DNA of 64,000 nt from Ornithinibacillus halotolerans. GTDB lineage: Bacteria; Bacillota; Bacilli; Bacillales; Amphibacillaceae. The DNA lies in the NCBI RefSeq assembly GCF_014637405.1, contig NZ_BMEY01000007.1, positions 138,050-202,049 of the forward strand, given 5' to 3'. A program made the translations under genes and the position numbers. Positions 43,302 through 49,540 of this stretch are shown one piece after another. A model generated the notes under the pieces. That model was not told where the DNA came from, ran no database searches, and worked only from the letters and a program-made list of their open reading frames with translations. Each line of letters begins with the position of its first letter. Position 1 is the stretch's first letter.

Positions 43302-43337
43302 ACCAGCCAATGATTTACTTGGCTGGTGTTTTTCTAT
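43302..43337 (+). terminator. Terminator of the radical SAM gene
   Basis: ACCAGCCAA (43302-43310) pairs with TTGGCTGGT (43319-43327), followed by GTTTTTC. Confidence 0.85.
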
Positions 43338-43347
43338 TGTATAAATA

Positions 43348-43390
43348 AAGAAAAGGATTACTCAAGGGGAAAATCCGCTTGAGTAATCCT
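43348..43390 (-). terminator. Terminator of the Crp/Fnr regulator gene
   Basis: AGGATTACTCAAG (43354-43366) pairs with CTTGAGTAATCCT (43378-43390), running into TTTCTTTATTT on the minus strand. Confidence 0.8.
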
Positions 43391-44082
43391 TAAATTAATT
43401 CATCTTGTAATGCTTCCATATCAATAAGTAGGTAACCACTATCATTTGAACTAACTAAATTTTTCTTTTTCAGCTGTGTTAATGTTCGACTAACCGTTTC
43501 ACGGCTTGAACCAATCATATTAGCTAATTCTCGATTCGTAAGTTGTAATGTAATCTTTGTTAACTTCTCATCATGTTCTTTCCCATTATTTTTTGCTAAA
43601 CGTAATAGTAATAAAATTACTTGTTCATATGTATTGTGAAGCATTTTTTCTTCTAAGCGGTTTTGTAAATCTACAATTTTATCACCAAGTACTTTAAAAA
43701 GTTTCACACAAATTTCTGGATGATTAATTAAGAAGTTTTCAAATAGATTAATTGGGATGTAAATAAGATTGGAATCTTCCATAACTTCTGCATGTGCAGG
43801 ATAATTATCTTTTCTAAAAAAACCTTGGTGTGGGAACATCTCACCGGGTCCTAACACATTGATAATTTGTTCCTTTCCATGGATATCTGTCCGATAAATT
43901 TTAATTTTACCTTTCTGTATAAAATAAACACTTGTTAATGGATCGCCATGCATAAATAAATGTGTCCCCTGAAAGAATAGTCTATGTTTTGCTAATTCCA
44001 CGATGGGAATCATTTCTTCTTCCGTTAAATCTTTAAATAATGTAAACCGTTGTAAAAGTTCTCGTATTGCCTTCGGTGTCAT
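43390..44082 (-). CDS. Crp/Fnr-family regulator without Fe-S cysteines (possible NO/DNR-type sensor)
   Basis: 230 residues; AGAAGGGATG lies before the ATG. The cNMP-binding-like sensor domain (about 15-125) is followed by a dimer helix and an HTH, LTNRELANMIGSSRETVSRTLTQLKKK. The recognition helix keeps the Crp-type R-E-x3-R arrangement expected to read GTGA half-sites. It has only one Cys (about 125), so it cannot hold the Fnr-type [4Fe-4S] cluster. It is divergent from a DUF2249 gene and close to nirK and NOR genes, which recalls the DNR/NnrR regulators that respond to nitric oxide. The ligand is unknown. Confidence 0.85.
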   Translation of the reverse strand: MTPKAIRELLQRFTLFKDLTEEEMIPIVELAKHRLFFQGTHLFMHGDPLTSVYFIQKGKIKIYRTDIHGKEQIINVLGPGEMFPHQGFFRKDNYPAHAEVMEDSNLIYIPINLFENFLINHPEICVKLFKVLGDKIVDLQNRLEEKMLHNTYEQVILLLLRLAKNNGKEHDEKLTKITLQLTNRELANMIGSSRETVSRTLTQLKKKNLVSSNDSGYLLIDMEALQDELI

Positions 44083-44162
44083 GAAATCATCCCTTCTAAT
44101 TTCTCTCTTCCAATAATACTATCATACCCGAAATATGTGCGTGATGAAAATCATAGGCAAGA

Positions 44163-44205
44163 AGTGAACAATCTCACTAAATAATTGTTTAATAAGAACT
44201 ATGAT
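44163..44205 (+). promoter_or_regulatory. Fnr-type class II promoter of the DUF2249 gene
   Basis: AGTGA-ACAATC-TCACT (44163-44178, symmetric variant box) with -10 TATGAT at 44200-44205, the same -41.5 geometry. It lies between the divergent regulator and DUF2249 genes. Confidence 0.7.
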
Positions 44206-44236
44206 GAAATTGAACTAAATAATAGGAGGTAAAACA

Positions 44237-44476
44237 ATGAGTGATATTCAATTTGCAACAAAGTTACATGCACCAGATATAGAACCAAGAATACGTCATC
44301 CAAGAATCTTTGAAGTATTTAATGAACTAAAGTCCGGTGAATTTATGGAATTGACAAATGACCATGATCCAAAACCACTTCATTATCAATTTATGATGGA
44401 AAGAGATGGAGAATTTACATGGGAGTATTTAGAGAATGGACCTACATTGTGGAGAGTAGCCATCGGTAAAAAATAG
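44237..44476 (+). CDS. DUF2249 protein
   Basis: 79 residues; ATAGGAGG lies 9 nt before the ATG. It has the complete DUF2249 signature: LHAPDIEPRIRHPRIFEVFNELKSGEFMELTNDHDPKPLHYQF, then GEFTWEYLENGPTLWRVAI. DUF2249 has a TusA-like fold and is repeatedly found with denitrification and nitric-oxide response genes, where its function is unproven. Here it has its own Fnr-type promoter and precedes the CuA lipoprotein and nirK. Confidence 0.9.
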   Translation: MSDIQFATKLHAPDIEPRIRHPRIFEVFNELKSGEFMELTNDHDPKPLHYQFMMERDGEFTWEYLENGPTLWRVAIGKK

Positions 44477-44529
44477 TATCAAAGGGGACAGTTCCCAATT
44501 GTGACATAATCGTGAATCACCTATGTATG

Positions 44530-44572
44530 TGTGATGTACATCACACTTGATTCATTCATTCCATATTACGAT
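44530..44572 (+). promoter_or_regulatory. Fnr-type class II promoter of the CuA lipoprotein gene
   Basis: TGTGA-TGTACA-TCACA (44530-44545), a fully palindromic box, with -10 TACGAT at 44567-44572 (-41.5 geometry). Confidence 0.8.
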
Positions 44573-44611
44573 AAAGATGTAAGAAAAATAGATTTCTAGG
44601 AGGAAATTATG

Positions 44612-44980
44612 ATGAAAAAAGGATTACTTACAGGATTATTATTCTCTTTGATTTTAGTATTAGCAGCTTGTGGAGGAGATGACACAGCTTCAAACGATAC
44701 ATCCTCAGACGCGGGTTCAGATGCAGATGTAAATATCATAGCAACAAACTTTGATTTTGATAAAGATGAATATGTAGTAACAGCAGGAGAAGAAGTTACT
44801 GTTGCTCTAACAAATGAAGCAGGTCATCACGGAATTGCCATTGAAGGCTTAGATGTAAGTATTGAAGGTGAAGGAACAGCAACATTTACACCAACAGAAC
44901 CTGGTGAATATAAAATCTACTGCAGCATTATGTGCGGTGAAGGTCATGGCGATATGATCGCAACATTAGTTGTACAATAA
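44612..44980 (+). CDS. Stand-alone CuA-type cupredoxin lipoprotein
   Basis: 122 residues from the ATG at 44612 (AGGAGG 8 nt upstream; an ATG 3 nt earlier is also possible). A lipobox VLAAC is followed by a short acidic linker and one cupredoxin domain (about 40-122). The full CuA ligand set is present: His72/73 (GHHGIA) and C104-x3-C108-x3-H112-x2-M115 (YCSIMCGEGHGDM). CuA centres normally sit in cytochrome oxidase subunit II, N2O reductase or CuA-NOR; a separate lipid-anchored CuA protein is less common. It could shuttle electrons to NirK, encoded next, or serve CuA maturation of the NOR operon. Confidence 0.82.
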   Translation: MKKGLLTGLLFSLILVLAACGGDDTASNDTSSDAGSDADVNIIATNFDFDKDEYVVTAGEEVTVALTNEAGHHGIAIEGLDVSIEGEGTATFTPTEPGEYKIYCSIMCGEGHGDMIATLVVQ

Positions 44981-44996
44981 TCAATACTATGATGCA

Positions 44997-45038
44997 AAAA
45001 AACCCTTAGTAATCATTAACGGACTAAGGGTTTTTTTA
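44997..45038 (+). terminator. Terminator of the CuA lipoprotein gene
   Basis: AAAAAACCCTTAGT (44997-45010) pairs with ACTAAGGGTTTTTTT (45023-45037). Confidence 0.9.
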
Positions 45039-45073
45039 TGTCTTCCAATGTTGTTCATATTTTTATAGTTATA

Positions 45074-45116
45074 TGTGATATATATCACATGTAAAATTCA
45101 TATTCGCTTATATAAT
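45074..45116 (+). promoter_or_regulatory. Fnr-type class II promoter of nirK
   Basis: TGTGA-TATATA-TCACA (45074-45089), a fully palindromic box, with a consensus -10 TATAAT at 45111-45116 (-41.5 geometry). Confidence 0.85.
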
Positions 45117-45202
45117 AAAGATGAAGATAAGATAATAAGTTCATCACTTCACATAAAGCTAACGAGATTATCTTATCTATTAAAAACACTGAGGTGAACG
45201 AT

Positions 45203-46222
45203 ATGAAAAAAATTAAGTATGGTTTACTTGTAGGCTTAAGTGTTCCTGTTCTACTTCTAGCAGCATGTGGCACACAACAAGGGAAAATAGAAGAAGTACA
45301 TGTAGTAGATAAGAATAATGAATCTGTTAGCGCTCAAGTGTTTGCTCCTCATGAAGAGATCAATCAAGAACCTGTACCATTAGAAATGGATCGTGACGGA
45401 ACAGACGTTTATGTGAAAATGACATCTCAAATTACTGATATTGAATTAGATGATGGATATATGTATAAAGCATGGACATTTAATGGTGAGGCTCCTGGTC
45501 CAGTAGTCGTAGTAAATGAAGGAGATACGATTCATTTTACTTTAGATAATATGGACCCAGCCGTCCCACATAGTATGGATTTTCATGCCGTTCATACAGC
45601 ACCAGATAAAGGCTTTGCCAATGTAATGCCTAATGAAGAAGGAACATTCGTTTACCAAGCTTCAAGCCCTGGAGTATTTATGTATCACTGTGGTACTGAC
45701 CCAGTGTTAACTCATATTGCAAACGGGATGCATGGTGTCATCATTGTGAAACCAACAGATGGTTATCCAACTGATGATGAAGTCGATAAAGAATTCGTTA
45801 TCATCCAAAATGAATGGTATAAATATAATGACTTAGATGATATGACACATAATGATCCTTCTCAAGTAGTATTTTCTGCAAAAGCTCTTGAAAAAGGTCA
45901 AGTAAATACAAATGGTACTGTCGGTGCTTTAATTGACACACCACTTGAAGCAAAAGTAGGCGATAAAATACGTTTCTATCTCAATAATGTTGGTCCGAAT
46001 GAAGTAAGTAGCTTTCACGTCATTGGTACAATTTTAGAAGATGTATATATTGATGGTCACCCACATAACCACCTAAAAGGTATGCAAACAGTTGGGCTAC
46101 CAGCTAGTGGGGGAGCAGTAGTAGAATTCGTCGTTAAGGAACCAGGCACTTACAAATTTGTCACTCACCAATTTGACCACGTAGAAAAAGGTGCGGTTGG
46201 TAAGATAATTGTAACTGAATAA
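45203..46222 (+). CDS. nirK: Copper-containing nitrite reductase (lipoprotein NirK)
   Basis: 339 residues from the ATG at 45203 (GAGGTG 6 nt upstream). A lipobox LLAAC is followed by two cupredoxin domains. Domain 1 has His123 (type 1), Asp126 (catalytic) and His128 (type 2) in HSMDFHAVH; His162 (type 2), Cys163 (type 1), His171 and Met176 in YHCGTDPVLTHIANGMHG. Domain 2 supplies the catalytic His272 (SSFHVIG) and the type 2 His322 (VTHQF). All metal ligands are therefore present. It reduces nitrite to NO at the outer face of the membrane, as in other Gram-positive lipid-anchored NirK enzymes. Confidence 0.93.
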   Translation: MKKIKYGLLVGLSVPVLLLAACGTQQGKIEEVHVVDKNNESVSAQVFAPHEEINQEPVPLEMDRDGTDVYVKMTSQITDIELDDGYMYKAWTFNGEAPGPVVVVNEGDTIHFTLDNMDPAVPHSMDFHAVHTAPDKGFANVMPNEEGTFVYQASSPGVFMYHCGTDPVLTHIANGMHGVIIVKPTDGYPTDDEVDKEFVIIQNEWYKYNDLDDMTHNDPSQVVFSAKALEKGQVNTNGTVGALIDTPLEAKVGDKIRFYLNNVGPNEVSSFHVIGTILEDVYIDGHPHNHLKGMQTVGLPASGGAVVEFVVKEPGTYKFVTHQFDHVEKGAVGKIIVTE

Positions 46223-46230
46223 CGAATATA

Positions 46231-46270
46231 ATAAAACCAGGTATCCCGGTCTTGGGGTATCTGGTTTTAT
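46231..46270 (+). terminator. Terminator of nirK
   Basis: AAAACCAGGTATCCC (from 46233) pairs with GGGGTATCTGGTTTT (to 46268). Confidence 0.85.
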
Positions 46271-46302
46271 TGTGTTGGTAGGTAAGGGTGAATATTGAAC
46301 GC

Positions 46303-46850
46303 GGCAAGGAGAGAGATGGCTTAAAGGGCACATAGTGCGATGGGAAGGTGAGATAGTATGGCTTAAAGGGCACATAGTGCGATGGGAAGGTAAGATAGTA
46401 TGGATTTATGGGCACATAGTGCGATGGTAAGGTAAGATAGTATGGATTTATGGGCACATAGTGCGATGGTAAGGTGAGATAGTATGGCTATAAGGGCACA
46501 TAGTTCGATGGTAAGGTAAGATAGTATGGCTTAAAGGGCACATAGTGCGATGGTAAGGTAAGATAGTATGGATTTATGGGCACATAGTGCGATGGGAAGG
46601 TGAGATAGTATGGCTATAAGGGCACATAGTTCGATGGTAAGGTAAGATAGTATGGCTTAAAGGGCACATAAGTAAAGGATAAGTTAAGATAGTATGGTTA
46701 TAAGGGTACATAGTTCGATGGGAAGGTGAGATTGTTTGACTTTATGGGCACATAGTTTAATTGTAAGGTAAGATAGTTTGATTTAAAGGTCACATAGTTC
46801 GATAGGAAGGTAAGATAGTATGGTTATAAGGGTACATAATTTAAATATGT
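46303..46850. repeat. Tandem array 4: 25 monomers of 21 bp (42-bp A-B unit)
   Basis: Starting at 46324, monomers follow at 46345, 46366, 46387 and so on to 46828: 25 consecutive monomers at exactly 21 bp, with no insertion or deletion. Type A is AAGGGCACATAGTGCGATGG and type B is AAGGTAAGATAGTATGGCTT (variants GGATTTAT, GGCTATA, GGTTATA), in strict alternation. A partial monomer at about 46303 precedes them. The core AAGGGCACATA is shared with array 2. Stop codons occur in the plus frames. The stretch 46850-46985 holds only the upstream region of the NERD gene. Confidence 0.96.
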
Positions 46851-46998
46851 GGTTAGCACATGATTATCAATTTGCTAGCAACATAGGGATTAGCAGTATT
46901 TTAGTATAATTCAAAATGATATTTTGTGTAAAATAAGAAGGATTTTGTAAATAATTGTAGAAATAATATAGGGATAATTTCTTAAGGAGTGATACTTA

Positions 46999-48024
46999 TT
47001 GAAAAAAATAATGATTTATCGAACTAAGCCCTATACGGTGCTTTGTTACGAAGCTCTATTTAGGTGGTTGCTTCCTAAATTCCGCGAAAACAAAACCCTA
47101 ATAGAGGAATATGCCAGTCACCGTGCTGGTTATTACGGAGAAAAAAGTGCCGATTATTTTATCACTAGTTATCCTCATAGTCACGCCTACATTTTCCAAG
47201 GACTCCGCCTTAAAAATGGTTCCATCAACTTCCAGATTGATAACCTAATTTTAACTCCTATGGTTATATTCATTATCGAAATTAAAAATTTAAAAGGTGA
47301 ACTTCAGTATAATCCTCGTACAAAACAGCTAATCCAAATTGACGGAGAAGAGCGAAGAAGCCAAAAAAATCCAATTTTACAGGCTGATAACCAAAAAAGA
47401 CAATTTATATTATGGTTACAACAGAATGGATTTCCCTCAATTCCAATAGAGACCATTGGAGTGTCCACTAATCCTTCATCAATTCTTACGTATTTAGACG
47501 AAGACAAGGAAGCAAAGTTTATTCAATTAGAAACTTTACCAACTACATTTGATAATTTATATACTAAGTTTACTAGAAGCATATACAATCAAACGGTAAT
47601 CCGAAAATTAAATAAAAAGTTAGTTCAAGAAAATAACCCACTGAAGCCAGATTTAATTAATCAATTTCGTATTAAAGAGCAACATTTGGCTAAAGGTATA
47701 GTTTGTTCGAAATGTGGCCATTTTCCCCTTATATACAAAAAGAGAAAAAGATGGGAATGTGGGAAATGTGGAGATGTTGATCCAACAGCCCATGAACAAA
47801 AGATTTATGATTATTTTTTGCTTTTTGAACCAACTATTACTAATCGGGTTTGTCGTGAAATACTTCAAATTAACTCTCCAAAGATTGCACGTCGCATCCT
47901 AAACTCCATGAACTTAGAATACTCCGGTAACAATAGAGCTAGGAAATACCACGCCCCACCACTAGAGAAGTACCCACAGAATTCAAAAATACCAGGAGGA
48001 AATCGTTCCATCTTTGGTGATTAA
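46999..48024 (+). CDS. NERD-domain nuclease-like protein with C-terminal zinc ribbon
   Basis: 341 residues; TTG start at 46999 with AAGGAGTG upstream. A NERD domain (about 35-160) with SHRAGYYGEKSADYFI, FQIDNLILTPMVIFIIEIKNLKGEL (D-x-n-E-x-K nuclease-like core) and a QNP/QADNQKRQF helix is followed by a linker. A zinc ribbon (C-x2-C: VCSKCGHF and ECGKCGD, about 235-255) and a helical DNA-binding-like tail come next. NERD proteins are predicted nucleases with unknown roles. It is bracketed by arrays 4 and 5 and interrupts the otherwise denitrification-related gene order, with no Fnr box of its own. Confidence 0.83.
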   Translation: MKKIMIYRTKPYTVLCYEALFRWLLPKFRENKTLIEEYASHRAGYYGEKSADYFITSYPHSHAYIFQGLRLKNGSINFQIDNLILTPMVIFIIEIKNLKGELQYNPRTKQLIQIDGEERRSQKNPILQADNQKRQFILWLQQNGFPSIPIETIGVSTNPSSILTYLDEDKEAKFIQLETLPTTFDNLYTKFTRSIYNQTVIRKLNKKLVQENNPLKPDLINQFRIKEQHLAKGIVCSKCGHFPLIYKKRKRWECGKCGDVDPTAHEQKIYDYFLLFEPTITNRVCREILQINSPKIARRILNSMNLEYSGNNRARKYHAPPLEKYPQNSKIPGGNRSIFGD

Positions 48025-48152
48025 TATTTCTTATTTTGTACGGTTTTTTAGGTTTATGTTCTGTAACAATTGAGCATAAACCTTTTATATTACAAATATG
48101 AAAATATAGTCAGACATCTATACTCCCTAACAAAGATTATATCTCTCATATG

Positions 48153-48761
48153 AAAGTCGCATATCGCTCACGCAAGGTTACAAACTCTCGCTCGAAGGTC
48201 ACATACCGCTCACGCAAGGTCAGAAACTCTCTCTCGAAGGTCGCATACCGCCCACGCAAGGTCACAAACTCCACCCCTAAGGTCGCATATCGCTCACGTA
48301 AGGTCACAAACTCCAACCCTAAGGTCGCATACCGCCCACGCAAGGTCACAAACTCTCTCTCGAAGGTCGCATACCGCTCACGCAAGGTCACAAACTCTCT
48401 CTCGAAGGTCGCATATCGCTCACGTAAGGTCAGAAACTCTCTCTCGAAGGTCGCATATCGCTCACGTAAGGTCACAAACTTTCTCTCGTAGGTCGTATAT
48501 CGCTCACGCAAGGTCAGAAACTCTCACTCGAAGGTCGCATATCGCTCACGTAAGGTCACAAACTTTCTCTCGAAGGTCGCATATCGCTCACGCAAGGTTA
48601 CAAACTCCAACCCTAAGGTCGCATACCGCCCACGCAAGGTCACAAACTCCACCCCGAAGGTCACATACCGCTCACGCAAGGTCAGAAACTCTCTCCCTAA
48701 GGTCGCATACCGCTCACACAAGGTCACAAACTCTCGCTCGAAGGTCACATCCCTCTTCCAG
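48153..48761. repeat. Tandem array 5: 29 monomers of 21 bp (42-bp A-B unit)
   Basis: Monomers start at 48153, 48174, 48195 and every 21 bp to 48741: 29 in exact register with no indel. Type A is AAGGTCGCATAYCGCYCACG and type B is AAGGTCACAAACTCTCTCTC (variants CTCCACCCCT, CTCCAACCCT), strictly alternating. AAGGTCACAAAC is identical in array 2. Because 21 is divisible by 3, both strands show open frames with 14-residue periods (for example LRERYATFEREFV on the minus strand). None has an SD or resembles a protein family, so they are treated as by-products. Confidence 0.96.
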
Positions 48762-48813
48762 TTCACAATTTTGTCATCTGAAGCGGAAAATGAGGTGAAA
48801 ATCACAGGTGTAG

Positions 48814-48856
48814 TGTGATTTATTTCACACTTAAGAGTCTCTTTTCAAAATAAAAT
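48814..48856 (+). promoter_or_regulatory. Fnr-type class II promoter of the CuA-NOR/oxidase operon
   Basis: TGTGA-TTTATT-TCACA (48814-48829) with -10 TAAAAT at 48851-48856 (-41.5 geometry), only about 50 bp after array 5. Confidence 0.82.
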
Positions 48857-48884
48857 AAAGGTGAAGATAAAGGAGGGATTGATA

Positions 48885-49040
48885 ATGGCAGTCAATAAAG
48901 AAATAAAAGTAAATGAACATGAAAACTTGCAAGAAGATCACTCTTATAAAGGGGCATTAGCTTCCTCATTAATTTTTGTAGGTGGAGGAATCGTATTATT
49001 TATTGCATTACTACTAACTTTATATATGGTACGAATTTAA
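48885..49040 (+). CDS. Small one-helix subunit (cytochrome oxidase subunit IIa-like), 51 aa
   Basis: ATG at 48885 with AGGAGGG (48872-48878). The product has a polar N-terminus (MAVNKEIKVNEHENLQEDHS) and a single membrane helix (about 27-48: SLIFVGGGIVLFIALLLTLYMVRI). Position and size match the subunit IIa of ba3-type oxidases, which completes the truncated membrane anchor of subunit II. It is first in the operon, 15 bp before the CuA subunit. Confidence 0.8.
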   Translation: MAVNKEIKVNEHENLQEDHSYKGALASSLIFVGGGIVLFIALLLTLYMVRI

Positions 49041-49055
49041 AAAGGAGGTAATAAT

Positions 49056-49523
49056 ATGAAGTTTAATCGTGCTGAGGAAATTTGGCTGATAGTCGGCGTA
49101 GGTATTTTAGTGCTTTCCATGGTAATCACTGGTTATCAAGGATTTGCAAAATCAATGGGGCCTCCAAGTGGTATGGAAACCCTAGATCCTGAAAAAGTAG
49201 ATGAACATGAATTATTTAGCGAACCTGGTGTTTATCAAGTTGGAGAAAATAAATATGAAGTAGTTATGACTTTGTCTGCTTTCCAATTTACTCCAAATAA
49301 CATTGAAATACCTGTTGGAGCTGAAGTTGAGTTTATTATGACATCAAAAGACGTAATTCACGGTTTCCAAGTAGCCGGTACAAACTTAAACGCCATGGTC
49401 ACACCTGGTTATATTCAACGAATTTCAAAAACATTTGATGAGGCAGGAGAATTCTTAGTCTTATGTAATGAATATTGTGGTATCGGTCACCAAATCATGG
49501 GTACGACGATTACCGTTAAATAG
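49056..49523 (+). CDS. CuA subunit (subunit II) of a B-type heme-copper reductase
   Basis: 155 residues; AAAGGAGG lies 6-9 nt before the ATG. One N-terminal membrane helix (about 9-30) is followed by a CuA cupredoxin domain with His102 (DVIHGFQVAGTN), C137-x-E139-x-C141-x3-H145-x2-M148 (LCNEYCGIGHQIM). All CuA ligands are intact. In ba3 oxidases and CuA-type NO reductases this subunit receives electrons from cytochrome c or quinol-linked donors. It has the single-helix anchor typical of the B family. Confidence 0.9.
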   Translation: MKFNRAEEIWLIVGVGILVLSMVITGYQGFAKSMGPPSGMETLDPEKVDEHELFSEPGVYQVGENKYEVVMTLSAFQFTPNNIEIPVGAEVEFIMTSKDVIHGFQVAGTNLNAMVTPGYIQRISKTFDEAGEFLVLCNEYCGIGHQIMGTTITVK

Positions 49524-49540
49524 GAAAGGAGGAGAAGATT

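Noticed and set aside
46097..46457. Minus-strand frames with a YYLTFPSHYVPFKP repeat over array 4
   Set aside because: Run into nirK on the opposite strand, no SD; repeat-derived.
48146..48805. Open frames on both strands of array 5 (LRERYATFEREFV-type repeats)
   Set aside because: Both strands stay open because the unit is a multiple of 3; no ribosome binding site, no start context, and array 4 of the same family contains stops.
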